The notes under the pieces were generated by a model. The model ran no database searches, was not told the origin of the DNA, and saw only the letters and a list, made by a program, of their open reading frames with translations. This document shows, in pieces, positions 1-8,898 of a stretch of DNA of 32,783 nucleotides (position 1 is its first letter; every line of letters starts with the position of its first letter). The stretch is from positions 1-32,783 of IMG/VR virus record IMGVR_UViG_3300042450_000134, one strand, 5' to 3'. Both the position numbers and the translations under genes were made by a program. The DNA comes from a virus.

Positions 1-127
1 TTTAATTTCCTAAATTAAAACTCAGATTAGCATGGCGAGGATACTGCACCACTCGCTCACCCTCTGGGCATTTGTACTTAATCGTCGCCAGCAGAGTAGC
101 TGCACCCGGCGCAATCTTCTCTTTTTG
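1..127. repeat. Terminal direct repeat, left copy (circular-contig overlap)
   Basis: The first 127 bases are identical to the last 127 of the window. The repeat lies inside a coding sequence and the lysis genes run across it without interruption. It is therefore best read as the overlap left when a circular or circularly permuted genome is written as a line. A length of exactly 127 is a common maximum assembly k-mer, which favours an assembly overlap over a physical terminal repeat. The P22-like gene set implies headful packaging, which gives circularly permuted ends and such circular maps. Confidence 0.95.
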
Positions 128-457
128 CACCATCGTTAACTGGTAGGTAAACGTATCAATCTGTGGCCCTGCTGGGCCGCTGAATTTGCTTGCTGTTGTC
201 GTTGCCTCATGCACCATGCCTGCCGCATCCCTAATGCTTGGCGTAAAACTTTCAACAGAGCAGTCATCGCGCTTTTTAATTCGGGCAACGGTGACAATGA
301 TGGGCTGTCCAGCGGCTGCTGTGATCTTGAAATGCTCTGGCGCCCACTCCAATATAGCCCTGTCAAACCAGCCAAACTTGTCTGCCAAGGTGTAACCGCC
401 GCCAATGGCTGCAATGCTGGCCGCGACTGCTCCAATGGCCTTGGTGAGGTCAATCAT
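2..457 (-). CDS. Membrane-anchored protein of the lysis cassette, function unknown
   Basis: 151 residues. The N-terminal ~30 residues form one hydrophobic, Ala/Gly/Ile-rich segment (about residues 7-25), probably a signal anchor. The remainder is polar and beta-rich with Cys residues near 65 and 129, suggesting a periplasmic domain. It starts 2 nt after the stop of the 55-codon membrane gene upstream. Across the circle junction its stop lies just before the start of the 3TM holin gene. This places it in the lysis operon, where a spanin-like, holin-accessory or superinfection role is possible. No family was recognised and no lipobox was seen, so no function is assigned. Its last 41 codons recur at the right end of the window because of the terminal overlap. 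Confidence 0.8.
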   Translation of the reverse strand: MIDLTKAIGAVAASIAAIGGGYTLADKFGWFDRAILEWAPEHFKITAAAGQPIIVTVARIKKRDDCSVESFTPSIRDAAGMVHEATTTASKFSGPAGPQIDTFTYQLTMVQKEKIAPGAATLLATIKYKCPEGERVVQYPRHANLSFNLGN

Positions 458-459
458 TT

Positions 460-627
460 TTAACGATGCAACGTCAGGCTGGCATAAACAATGGCAGACA
501 TAGAAAAGATAAGCACTCCTGCGGTCTTAATAAGGATGCCCTCAAGCCGCTTTAGCCGTGCGTTGATCTGCTCATAGCGCTCAGCGCAAACCGCCTCATG
601 GCTAGAAAATTGTGATTCAAGGTTCAT
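460..627 (-). CDS. Small single-TM protein, putative holin or holin-like
   Basis: 55 codons. The ATG overlaps the stop of the large ejection-protein gene in an ATGA arrangement, and the stop lies 2 nt before the next gene, so it is clearly part of the operon. Residues 1-30 are polar, charged and helical, with heptad-like spacing around ERYEQINARLKRLE. Residues 31-52 are one hydrophobic membrane span, and the protein ends in a short basic tail (LHR). A coiled-coil-like N-terminus followed by a C-terminal membrane segment resembles XhlA-type haemolysin/holin-associated proteins. This rests on architecture and position, not on a recognised domain. Confidence 0.72.
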   Translation of the reverse strand: MNLESQFSSHEAVCAERYEQINARLKRLEGILIKTAGVLIFSMSAIVYASLTLHR

Positions 628-3110
628 TCTTTTTTAACTCCTGCGCCAATTTCTAGGGCTTTCCTCACTTCTGCTTCATTGGCCCGTCTTGCTCTCATTT
701 CTTTTACGGTAGTGCCAAGCTGTAAGAATGGTACAGCCATATTCAAACCACCTTCAGCGGCAACGCCAATGCCTTGTTTAGCTTTTTCTGCCAACGCACC
801 AACCAGTGTATTTGAGTTGTTGACGAATGCGCCTCTTGGCTGTGCTTGAGTGTATCTAGCTACATTGCCCAACGTCTTTAGTTGACTAGCAGCATCAGGC
901 GTAAATATTTGCTCCATGTTTTTTACGTCATCAAGCTGCTTGAGCGCTTTGTTAAATCCTGCTTGCGTGAAGTTACCTGTTTCATCAACGATGCCAGCTT
1001 TGTCTTTCAACCAGTTAACAGTGCCTGCGGCCATATGCTGATGCGCTACAGAGTCTTTGCCAAGGTGGTTGACCATAGTGGCAATGTTCTTGTTTACGCC
1101 ATTGACAACAAATTTCTGTAAGTATTTGTCAGCTGAAACAGCATCATCAACCGCGGCCTTGTAAGCAGGGTCTTTCTTGAGCATATCAAAGCGCTCTTTG
1201 GCTAAACTTCTTGCAGAGTCTGCCAGGGGCTTTAGCTTGGTAGCGGCTTGGCCTGTCAATGGCAGTTGTTCTAAAGCCTCGCGCACGATGCTGGATGCCA
1301 TTGCAGCGTTACCGTCACCAGACCGTTCTGCCTTGCGAATCTCTGCCGCCAAGTTAGTCCGCATGGCTTCAAACTGCTCAAACGTCATTGGCTCACCAGA
1401 TTTAAACCGTTCAAGCTGGGATTTGATTGATGACGGTAAGAATTCTGTCTTTAGCTTTTTACCAAGCATTACCTCTGCATTTGATGCCAGCTTTACCCCA
1501 TCAATTGGGAATTGACCACCATTTGCATCTTCCAGCGCTTTGTAAGCTGTGCTGATTTTTTCATTTCGAGCGCCATCAATAGTTTTGTAAGCATCAATGA
1601 TGCCTTGACTGTTTTCTATGATCTTTGTGCCATAGGCATCAGGCGCAGCAAGGCCACGGATTTCGTTGATGTTTTCAATTAATAAACCGTTTTGTTCATT
1701 AAATCGTTGTGCAAGTTCAGGGTCTTTTCCCCTACGGTTTTGTTCATTGGACAGCTGAACTATGTCGCCATTGGCTTGACCTTTGGTCAAACGGATTGGT
1801 ACTGGCAAGCTGTCAGCTTCAATATGCCGCATAAACGTAGGCACATTTGTTTGCTCAAATGAGATACCTCTTATTGCATTTTGCAATTCTGGTGTAGCAC
1901 CTAAAAGCGCTTGCTGGATAGTTGATACGGTTGGCAAAGCAGCAGCACCAACACTACCAGGGGCAACACCAGCGCCAGCAGGAGCCACGGGAGCAGCAGG
2001 AGCAGGCGCACCAGCCCTAGCAGCAGCTTGACGTTGTGCAAATGCCGCTTGAGTATCTGCGAGTTGGGTTGCCGACATTGGGCCTGGTACAGCTTCCGTC
2101 AAACCACTTGGTTCAATCTTAGCGCGTTCAGCAAGCACTGTTTTATCTGCAACCAATGGTTCAGTTATAGCGTAAACGCCTTCTCCCAATGCTCGTCTGA
2201 CAGGTGCTGTAACCTTACCAGCAGCAGGAGCAACACCTAGCAAGCCTGTGCCAATCATGTTGGCTACATCGCTCTCCGGCATACCTGTTTTCTCAGAAAT
2301 GAACTTGGCGCCTTTGCCAATGTTTGCGCCAATGAAATCCATGATTTCGCGGCTTAGTTCACCTTTGTAGGCTGGTGCTTCGGTAACGCCAAATGTCTTG
2401 CCAAATGGCTTGTCTAACGCTCCAACAACAGATTGTTCAGCAGCTGCCGCCTCTGCCGGTGATTGACCAATTATCCTTGCACCAGCGTAAGTAACAGGCC
2501 CAGCAATCCCCGGCAAGATGCCGCCAATGGTTGTGTCAGCCAATGATGCTGTTGCGGCTCCCAGGTTCTTTAAATGCCTGAGCGCAGCTTGTGCAATTGG
2601 GCCATTACTACCAGCAATGCCTGTGTCGCCCCTAGTGCCGGTAAAAGCGCTTGGTTTTGCTACAGGCTTTTGGACAACGGATCCCGGTTGATATGCTGGC
2701 ACTGTTGTTTCAAACATCTCAGAGAAGTTGCCAACATCTTTAGCAGACTGTGAAGCAGCAGGGGCAGGCGCAGAAGCTACAGGAGCAGGCGCAGCAGGCG
2801 CAGCAGTAAACGTTGTGACTGGTTGTTTTAACTCTCTTTGAACTGAATTAATATCCCTTTGCGTTCGAGCAACAGCCTCTTGGTTATCTTGTGCAGTTGG
2901 AATTGGAGGCCCAGCTTGTAACACTTTTAACAGCCTAGACAGCTCACCTTCTTGGATACGCTTGGCTTCTGCGTCCCTATCAGCTTGTGTTGCTGCTGGA
3001 ATAACATTAACCGCAGCAGCTGGAACAACGGTTAGCTTTGGTGGTGCAACTGGTTTTGCAACTAAAGCAGCCGCAGGCGTATCTTCAAACAGATCAGCAA
3101 GAGTAGCCAT
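624..3110 (-). CDS. Large ejection (internal virion) protein, P22 gp16-like position
   Basis: 828 residues, the last and largest of three consecutive genes after the neck proteins. These match in order the P22 ejection proteins gp7, gp20 and gp16. Residues ~1-130 are low-complexity, rich in Ala, Pro and Val. Around residues 190-300 there are Gly/Ala-rich hydrophobic stretches that could insert in membrane. A second Ala/Pro linker lies near 355-395, and the C-terminal half is helical and charged. By analogy it would leave the capsid with the DNA and help form a conduit across the cell envelope. The assignment rests mainly on gene order, size and composition. Its start overlaps the preceding stop by 1 nt (TAATG). 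Confidence 0.72.
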   Translation of the reverse strand: MATLADLFEDTPAAALVAKPVAPPKLTVVPAAAVNVIPAATQADRDAEAKRIQEGELSRLLKVLQAGPPIPTAQDNQEAVARTQRDINSVQRELKQPVTTFTAAPAAPAPVASAPAPAASQSAKDVGNFSEMFETTVPAYQPGSVVQKPVAKPSAFTGTRGDTGIAGSNGPIAQAALRHLKNLGAATASLADTTIGGILPGIAGPVTYAGARIIGQSPAEAAAAEQSVVGALDKPFGKTFGVTEAPAYKGELSREIMDFIGANIGKGAKFISEKTGMPESDVANMIGTGLLGVAPAAGKVTAPVRRALGEGVYAITEPLVADKTVLAERAKIEPSGLTEAVPGPMSATQLADTQAAFAQRQAAARAGAPAPAAPVAPAGAGVAPGSVGAAALPTVSTIQQALLGATPELQNAIRGISFEQTNVPTFMRHIEADSLPVPIRLTKGQANGDIVQLSNEQNRRGKDPELAQRFNEQNGLLIENINEIRGLAAPDAYGTKIIENSQGIIDAYKTIDGARNEKISTAYKALEDANGGQFPIDGVKLASNAEVMLGKKLKTEFLPSSIKSQLERFKSGEPMTFEQFEAMRTNLAAEIRKAERSGDGNAAMASSIVREALEQLPLTGQAATKLKPLADSARSLAKERFDMLKKDPAYKAAVDDAVSADKYLQKFVVNGVNKNIATMVNHLGKDSVAHQHMAAGTVNWLKDKAGIVDETGNFTQAGFNKALKQLDDVKNMEQIFTPDAASQLKTLGNVARYTQAQPRGAFVNNSNTLVGALAEKAKQGIGVAAEGGLNMAVPFLQLGTTVKEMRARRANEAEVRKALEIGAGVKKE

Positions 3111-4600
3111 TATTTGATGACCCCCATTTGTTTAGCTTTGCGAATTTTGTTAATCATTGCTTTTTGCTCTGATTCACTCATTGATGCTTTTAGCTTGGCA
3201 ACTTCTTCTCTGGTCATTTCTTGAAAAAGCCTGCTGTCTGCCACATTGTTGAACTCAGCTAACTTCTGGATGTAAGCATTGGGGTCACCTCTGTATTGAC
3301 CTAAGAATTCTGCTTTTGCAGCCTTCATGTTCTCCATGCCAATAAGCTGACCAACAACGTCTTTGATGGCCTTTTCGTTCATCTTGGTGTTGGGGTTTGC
3401 CGCTTCTGCCAACATCCTGGCTGCATCAGTATTGCCACCAGCAAGCGACAACAGGTTTGAGTTTTTCCTCAACTCATCAGTGGCTGTCTTTTCTGCTTCA
3501 TAAGCTGATATGCCGATAGCATTGGCAACGCCTGCAACAAGTTCTTTTCTTGCACCACCAACACCCGTAAACGCTTCGGGAGCCAGCTGCCTGATTTTCT
3601 GCAACGTCATGATGCGCTGTTGGGCAGTAGATGCGTCTTTAGAAGTGGTTGACCAATCATCACTTGCAATTGTTGCGTTTGCCGTTAACGTTTGAGCAAC
3701 GCCAGGAGCCTGACCTGTAACCGCGGGTCTAACAACTGGTGGAGCCATAGCAGCAGGCGCAGCTGGTCTTGGTGCTGGTGACAGCATTGGCACAGGGCTA
3801 GGCACAGTACCCTCTTGTGGGCCTTTGACGTATGGCGTTCCAGGAGCAAGGCCAGTGCCATCACCTTCAACAGCAATCAACGGTTGAGTTGGTGGGAGTT
3901 GGGTTGTAATCGTAGTGCCTGGAAGTGCAGTACCTTTTGGAGCAGCACCAAACTCACCAGTGGCAACAACGGATTGAGCAGCACCACTGCTAACAGGTAC
4001 GCCAGTGGGTTGTATGGCAGAAAGGCGGCTACCAGCATCTAATGTTGCTAACAGCTTGTCTTTCAAAAACTGACGCATGGCAGCTGGTGACTGTGCAAGA
4101 TAGGGCTGAATTAAGGCGTTAGCTTGGTCTTCTGGTATGCCCATTTCTTTAGCCTGGGTCATTCCATAGTTTTTTATCAAACCATACAAGGCGTCTTTGT
4201 TAACCGCATCTGGATTTTGTTCAGCAGCAATGATCAATGGATTGTTAATGATGCCTGTCAACCTGTTGGCAACAGCAGTTACTTTTTTATTGGCAAAATC
4301 CAAATTAGCTGATGCTTGACCAGTCTCGGCAGTGCCTGCGGCAGCGGTAGCGCTACGCATCAATTCTGGATTTACTCGAGCAGCTTGGTCAACAATTTGT
4401 TGCTGTTGTTGCAGCTGCAAAGGATTCATCAGCCGCGCCTGTTCAACCTGCTGCTGAGAGGCTTGCAACTGCAAAGGATTGATCTGCTGGGCCTGCTTGT
4501 ATGCTTGGGCAGCGCCTGCAACATTCATCATGTCAGACAGCGACATTCCTGGCACGGGTTTGCCAGTGTTGCCGATTGGGGTTATGTTGAAATCAGCCAT
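3110..4600 (-). CDS. Ejection protein, P22 gp20-like position
   Basis: 496 residues. The N-terminal ~70 residues are Gln-rich with an internal repeat (NPLQLQ occurs twice in this region), predicted helical. The middle (~210-305) is a Pro/Ala/Val-rich low-complexity linker, and the C-terminal ~170 residues are a charged helical domain ending KAKQMGVIK. Long Gln-rich helices with disordered linkers are usual in podovirus ejection proteins. The gene lies between the gp7-like and gp16-like genes with spacings of 3 nt and -1 nt, so the three are translated together. The function comes from position and composition; no catalytic motif is seen. Confidence 0.7.
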   Translation of the reverse strand: MADFNITPIGNTGKPVPGMSLSDMMNVAGAAQAYKQAQQINPLQLQASQQQVEQARLMNPLQLQQQQQIVDQAARVNPELMRSATAAAGTAETGQASANLDFANKKVTAVANRLTGIINNPLIIAAEQNPDAVNKDALYGLIKNYGMTQAKEMGIPEDQANALIQPYLAQSPAAMRQFLKDKLLATLDAGSRLSAIQPTGVPVSSGAAQSVVATGEFGAAPKGTALPGTTITTQLPPTQPLIAVEGDGTGLAPGTPYVKGPQEGTVPSPVPMLSPAPRPAAPAAMAPPVVRPAVTGQAPGVAQTLTANATIASDDWSTTSKDASTAQQRIMTLQKIRQLAPEAFTGVGGARKELVAGVANAIGISAYEAEKTATDELRKNSNLLSLAGGNTDAARMLAEAANPNTKMNEKAIKDVVGQLIGMENMKAAKAEFLGQYRGDPNAYIQKLAEFNNVADSRLFQEMTREEVAKLKASMSESEQKAMINKIRKAKQMGVIK

Positions 4601-4603
4601 TTT

Positions 4604-5413
4604 TTATCCAACCTGATATTGACTAAAACCTGAACCCAACGGCTGTGAAGATGATGGAACGTTCATAGCATTGGCGTTGTAGATTTGTGATGGCGAATAA
4701 CTAGCCCCTTGGGGGCTTAACAGACTTGCCAAGGTAGCACCACTTCCAAGCCCCTGCAAGCCGCCTGCCGTAGCCTGTGCAGCACCAATGTTGCCAGCAC
4801 CCAGCGCCGTAGCCCCACCAATGCCAAGCTGACCAATATTAGCCGCCGTGCCAACACCCACGTTTCCGATATTGGTTGTAGCGGTTTGCCCAATGCCAGC
4901 TAGGTTAGACAAGCGGTTGTAGATGTTTGTTTTTTGGCTTTGGCCTTGGTTAAATATGTTTTGCTGCTGAGACATATAGTTTTGCAAAGCATTTTGATAG
5001 GCATTGCTTGCGTAATCTTCAGCAAACTTAGTCCTAGCCAAATCAATGTTGCTGCCACCGCCACCAACGTTCATTGCTTGACCAGTAGCGCCTAGCCCTT
5101 GCTGTTTCATAAACTCGTAGTTTGGCGCTAGGTTTGTTTTTAAATCTGCTGCCGTAAACGGTTTGTAATCAGGTTGCTGTTCAGTAAAGTACGGAAGCAT
5201 ACTTTGCAGGCTGGTCAATGCACCGCCGCCAGCGGCACGGTAAGGCAGTTGTTGTGCGTTGAGGATGTCAAACATCTCCCTTTGCTGTCGGGCTGCGTCT
5301 TGCGTAGCACCATATTGCAGCTGTGCGCCTTCCCTAGCAGCTGATGCTTGTCCTTGAGAACCTAAAAAGCCCAATAATGCGCTACCGCCAATTGCTGCTG
5401 CTACCCAAGTCAT
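4604..5413 (-). CDS. Ejection / DNA-transfer protein, P22 gp7-like
   Basis: 269 residues. A hydrophobic Gly/Ala N-terminus (about residues 4-22) is followed by a helical Gln/Arg-rich region (DAARQQREMFDILNAQQLPYR). The C-terminal half is Gly/Ala/Asn-rich and repetitive (LSNLAGIGQTATTNIGNVG and similar). This architecture is typical of small phage DNA-transfer proteins that occupy the gp7 slot. The ATG overlaps the upstream cupin-like gene by 4 nt. It probably acts inside the virion and is ejected into the host envelope with the DNA. Confidence 0.75.
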   Translation of the reverse strand: MTWVAAAIGGSALLGFLGSQGQASAAREGAQLQYGATQDAARQQREMFDILNAQQLPYRAAGGGALTSLQSMLPYFTEQQPDYKPFTAADLKTNLAPNYEFMKQQGLGATGQAMNVGGGGSNIDLARTKFAEDYASNAYQNALQNYMSQQQNIFNQGQSQKTNIYNRLSNLAGIGQTATTNIGNVGVGTAANIGQLGIGGATALGAGNIGAAQATAGGLQGLGSGATLASLLSPQGASYSPSQIYNANAMNVPSSSQPLGSGFSQYQVG

Positions 5414-5838
5414 GTCAACTCCTTCAGTTTTAACTTATTTGATGAATCAAACAACGCTGCTGTGTCTGGTTCAATCAATTCAGTTTCAATGTCATCTAAA
5501 TCTGTTTTGTCAGTGCGGTGGATAGTAATACCAATTGCATCTGTCACTGCCAACGTCACCCGCTTTGTGCCTGGTTTGCTTTCCACCACATCACCAGCGT
5601 ACAAGTGTTTCATGCCGCCTTCTGTCCAGGCAATTATTTCACCTTTGGCGCAAAGAAAGAAGTGTGGTTCTTTATGCACCTTGCCCACAATCAGCGTTCC
5701 CGCGGGTCGGTAAACTTTCCGGAGGTACATTCCTGGGCTAAACGAATGCTCTGTCACCAACTCAGCTTGCGGCATTGCCGCCATTTCGCTTTGCAGGCGT
5801 TCAATCTGCTCTTTGCTAACTTGTGTGACCAGGCTCAT
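5410..5838 (-). CDS. Small cupin-like protein in the gp14 position
   Basis: 142 residues. Residues ~38-110 read as a single beta-barrel of cupin type. The pattern PAGTLIVGKVHKEPHFFLCAKGEI resembles a cupin motif 1 with two His, followed by AGDVVESKPGTKRV as a degenerate motif 2 without a clear His. The N-terminus is helical and the C-terminus acidic. Similar small cupin-fold proteins occur next to ejection genes in podoviruses, and P22 has gp14 here. Whether it binds metal or is a structural or assembly factor cannot be told. It starts ten nt after the upstream gene, with an AGG about 8 nt before the ATG. Confidence 0.65.
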   Translation of the reverse strand: MSLVTQVSKEQIERLQSEMAAMPQAELVTEHSFSPGMYLRKVYRPAGTLIVGKVHKEPHFFLCAKGEIIAWTEGGMKHLYAGDVVESKPGTKRVTLAVTDAIGITIHRTDKTDLDDIETELIEPDTAALFDSSNKLKLKELT

Positions 5839-5847
5839 TGCACCAAC

Positions 5848-6591
5848 CTAAGTCGCAGGAGTCTGCGCTGTAAGCAAACCGTTTGTAAAAGTCATGCTAC
5901 CGTCTGCGCCAAGTGCAGTCAGTTTGGCAGTCACGATGGTGGCGCTAACCCCAGCAGTGGAAGTACCTGTCCCACCGTTGGCTATGGGCAGGATACCAGA
6001 CACGTTGGTTGTCAGATTAGCAAAAGTGGTAGAAGTTGTACCCGTGCCGCCATTGGCTATCGGCAACGTCCCACTGACTTGAGTTGTCAGGCTTACGCCA
6101 CTCAGCGTACCGCCAAGCGTCAGGTTGCCAGCAGTGGTGACCGTGCCTGTTAGCGTAATGCCGTTGACCGTGCCAGTGCCGCCAACGCTCGTCACCGTGC
6201 CAACAAACGCATCATTACTGGTGATGGTGAAGCTGGGGTATGTCCCGGTCACTACCGTTGTGCCTGCGCCAGTTAGCACCACCGTCAAGTCGGGCAGGCT
6301 GTTGGTCACCGTGATAGTGCCTAAACCATTGGTCACTGTGATGCCAGTACCAGCTGTCAAGGTGTTTAGCGAATAGCCTGTGCCATTACCAATCAACAAT
6401 TTGCCGTTGGTTGGGATAGTGCCTAGACCCGTGCCGCCGCTGGTAACTGGCAATGCACTACTTAAATTTGCGCTGATAAAGGTTGGGTTCATCAAGAACA
6501 TCAACCACTCTTGGCTGGGCCTGCCCGTTATTGGGTCTAAAAAGCTGCTAAACGGAATGTTGATGTTGCTGTTGGGGATAGAAGTTGCCAT
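5848..6591 (-). CDS. Repetitive tail fibre-like protein in the gp26 slot
   Basis: 247 residues, rich in Gly, Thr, Val and Ser and predicted almost all beta. The N-terminus contains DPITGRPSQEWLMFLMNPTF, an attachment-like segment seen at the start of small phage tail proteins. The body carries GGTGT repeats, including two ~20-residue units of the form LTTxVSGxLPIANGGTGT, common in trimeric phage fibre shafts. It follows the gp10-like gene directly (TAATG coupling), where P22 encodes the tail needle gp26. It may be the functional counterpart of the needle or an extra fibre. No coiled coil like that of gp26 is seen. Confidence 0.68.
   Translation of the reverse strand: MATSIPNSNINIPFSSFLDPITGRPSQEWLMFLMNPTFISANLSSALPVTSGGTGLGTIPTNGKLLIGNGTGYSLNTLTAGTGITVTNGLGTITVTNSLPDLTVVLTGAGTTVVTGTYPSFTITSNDAFVGTVTSVGGTGTVNGITLTGTVTTAGNLTLGGTLSGVSLTTQVSGTLPIANGGTGTTSTTFANLTTNVSGILPIANGGTGTSTAGVSATIVTAKLTALGADGSMTFTNGLLTAQTPAT
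5956..6090 (-). repeat. Tandem ~25-codon repeat in the fibre-like gene
   Basis: Residues 168-187 and 193-212 of the fibre-like protein are near-identical units (LTTxVSGxLPIANGGTGT). The spacing is 25 residues, so the DNA is an imperfect 75-bp tandem repeat. Such units are known to expand and contract in fibre shafts. Confidence 0.7.
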
Positions 6592-8285
6592 TAGTTATCC
6601 CCTGCGCTAGCTTTCAAATTGGCTGAAATAATTACGGCTTTTACAGGCGCTGAGATGCTAACCTCAAACACGCGATCACGGCCAAATCCTAAACGCCGCC
6701 AGATAGCACGGTTGCTGTACTGCCCCATTTTGCCAATAGATGTCCAATGCTCACTTGACCAGGTGCTGCCGCCATCAGATGACCAGCGCAGCATGGCCTG
6801 CGGGTCGTAGCCTGGTGTGGCTAGGAATGATTCGGTGACAATATCCGCGCCGTCAATGTCTGGGCCTGTGTAGGCAAAAGTCACCAAGTTCTCACCCGGC
6901 AGGCCCAAGGACGGTTCAGTAATGATCTCAAGGCCCGACTCGGTTGCCAGATATTCCCAATCAAACTCTGCAATCAGTTGGTAGCTTGGGCCAGCTGGTG
7001 GGACGTTAGCCAACTCGGTAATGATGCCATCAGCAGTTTGCTCTGGTGTGACGCCAAGCCCAACGCCTGGTTGGAATTGAATTTGTAGTTCATCAAAGTA
7101 TTGACGTTGGAAATCTGCTACCAGGTGCGGCGCTCGACGTAGCCTGCGGATTGTTGCCCCGTCTTCTGTGTAAACAGCATTCTCAATGCTGTACAGCTTG
7201 CCGTTTTGAAAGTCACCAACAATGTACCGATTGCCAAAAAACGCACCGCAGTTTGACCGATGCCGACTGTAAACGCCATTTGCAAACGCTAGCCATTTGT
7301 GCCAGCTTTTAGTGGACAGGTCATAAACCCATGTCAAATTGATAGTCGGAAATGTAACAACGTACATCTCGTGGCCTTCAATCTGATAGGTATAGGCAAT
7401 TGCATCACCAATGTATTGGTTGATCAGGCTCTGCTCAACTGCATGGGTAGATATTCGCACCCAGGTGTAGCCCTCCATCATCTCAATCGTGCCATTGCCC
7501 ACCGTATCCCTAGCTACGCAAACAAAGCTATTGCCAAACCGCGCCAACGAAAACCTTGCAGCAATACCGCTTTGGCTGCTCGTGCCTTGAATTCGTTGAA
7601 ACGGAAAAGTAGTGATGCCAGCAATCACGTTGCCAATGTCAGTCCAAACCTCTGTGGTGCGTTCACCCAGCAAGTAAACCTGCCTACGGTCAACAATGAA
7701 GGTCACCAACAGGTCACTGGAGCCATCAACCGTGCCGTACAGCGCCAAAGATGACGTAGCAAGGCCAAGGTCGCTGCAAGCAAAGTTTTGCGTTCCTGGC
7801 TCGTTGTAGAGGAAATAATTATCAACCTGATCTGTAACGTTTGCGCCCTGCCAAGGGCCATCAGTAGGCGGCAATACTGCAAAGGTATTTGTGGCTGCAA
7901 TCCAGGTGTAGCGGTTACCGCCATCCACAATGTAGGCAGTCAACCCGTTGTTAGTTGTGATGTTGTCGCTGATGGACACTGGGCCAGTGGTGCTTAACAG
8001 CGTACCAATCAAGGTTGCCACCATGCTGGTGTTGACCGAGTAAACACTTGCGCCTGACACAGCAATTAAGATTGTCTCGCCTGACAGGGTATGCAGCCCA
8101 CGCACTTCTGCCACTGCCAGCTGCGTTTGCAGGGTCAGTCCAGGGGTTGGGTACAGCGCTACAACGCCACGTTCACCAGCCTGCTTCTGAGGATCAATCT
8201 CCGCATAGAAATTGATGCATTCTTGAGCATCTTGATAGATAGAAGGGGCTTCGTATGAAGTCCCAACAAAACCAAAATCTGGCAT
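6591..8285 (-). CDS. Neck / packaged-DNA stabilisation protein, P22 gp10-like
   Basis: 564 residues, close to the usual length of the gp10 family. The N-terminus MPDFGFVGTSYEAPSIYQDA, followed by CINFYAEID and later GVVALYPTPGL, is the characteristic opening of gp10-like tail hub proteins of P22-like and related podoviruses. The rest is beta-rich, with a propeller-like succession of short strands. In P22, gp10 sits below gp4 and closes the portal so that packaged DNA does not leak. Both the family pattern and the position two genes after the gp4-like gene support the call. Confidence 0.87.
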   Translation of the reverse strand: MPDFGFVGTSYEAPSIYQDAQECINFYAEIDPQKQAGERGVVALYPTPGLTLQTQLAVAEVRGLHTLSGETILIAVSGASVYSVNTSMVATLIGTLLSTTGPVSISDNITTNNGLTAYIVDGGNRYTWIAATNTFAVLPPTDGPWQGANVTDQVDNYFLYNEPGTQNFACSDLGLATSSLALYGTVDGSSDLLVTFIVDRRQVYLLGERTTEVWTDIGNVIAGITTFPFQRIQGTSSQSGIAARFSLARFGNSFVCVARDTVGNGTIEMMEGYTWVRISTHAVEQSLINQYIGDAIAYTYQIEGHEMYVVTFPTINLTWVYDLSTKSWHKWLAFANGVYSRHRSNCGAFFGNRYIVGDFQNGKLYSIENAVYTEDGATIRRLRRAPHLVADFQRQYFDELQIQFQPGVGLGVTPEQTADGIITELANVPPAGPSYQLIAEFDWEYLATESGLEIITEPSLGLPGENLVTFAYTGPDIDGADIVTESFLATPGYDPQAMLRWSSDGGSTWSSEHWTSIGKMGQYSNRAIWRRLGFGRDRVFEVSISAPVKAVIISANLKASAGDN

Positions 8286-8286
8286 A

Positions 8287-8886
8287 TCAAGCTGCTACAG
8301 CTTTAATCACTGCAAAGTTGAAGACCGGAGTTTCAGTGGTAGTGCCGCCAGTTGTGCGAAATGTCAGGTTAAAACTTCCTGCGGCCACTGCTGTTACCAT
8401 CAAGTCGTATAGATCAGTACCTGACTTTTGGTTCAAGATAATCACATCGGTAGCGGCCACGGTGCTGTTGGTCACGGTAAAAGTCGTTGCGGCTGTTGTT
8501 CCTGCCGCGCTAAATAAGGTAATTGCGCCTGTGGTTTTGTTCAGCGTCACGCCTGTGGTGCGGCTTGTTGCTTGGGTAACAGTACCGCCTGCGCCTGTTG
8601 CGTAGCCAACGCCTGCCGTGCCAGAGGATGTGACTGCACCAGTTGCTGCCAAACTTGTGCCGGTAGCTGCACCAATCACTGGCGTCACCATAACCATGCT
8701 GGTTGATGTGCAGGCCGAAATGACGCCACTGGCAACCGTCCCCAACGCAGGCGTCACCATTGTGGGGCTGGTGAACAACAAGGTCTTGCTGATGCTTTTG
8801 GTTGTGCCAGCTTGGACAAACGGAACAATGTCGGCAGCGTTGATAACGGTAGCAACGGGCAGAGCAGAAATGGCAACAGTAGTCAT
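8287..8886 (-). CDS. Beta-rich structural protein sharing a domain with a distant gene
   Basis: 199 residues dominated by Ala, Thr, Val and Gly. Residues 1-60 have fibre-like features (ALPVATVINAADIVPFVQAG, then TPALGTVASGV). Residues ~92-199 form a compact beta domain: VTQATSRTTGVT, then FTVTNSTVAATD, ending in a hydrophobic strand (VFNFAVIKAV). The same domain makes up most of the 137-residue protein at 22314-22727. Location between the gp4-like and gp10-like genes suggests a virion protein, perhaps a neck or head decoration. AAGGA lies a few nt before the start. Confidence 0.72.
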   Translation of the reverse strand: MTTVAISALPVATVINAADIVPFVQAGTTKSISKTLLFTSPTMVTPALGTVASGVISACTSTSMVMVTPVIGAATGTSLAATGAVTSSGTAGVGYATGAGGTVTQATSRTTGVTLNKTTGAITLFSAAGTTAATTFTVTNSTVAATDVIILNQKSGTDLYDLMVTAVAAGSFNLTFRTTGGTTTETPVFNFAVIKAVAA

Positions 8887-8898
8887 AATAATCCTTGT

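Noticed and set aside
1-127. Genuine direct terminal repeat of a linear phage genome
   Set aside because: It lies within a gene and an operon that continue across the junction, and its length equals a common assembly k-mer; the gene set implies headful packaging.
5518-6153. Plus-strand reading frame of 211 codons
   Set aside because: Antisense to the cupin-like and fibre-like genes, Cys/His/Arg-rich shadow composition.
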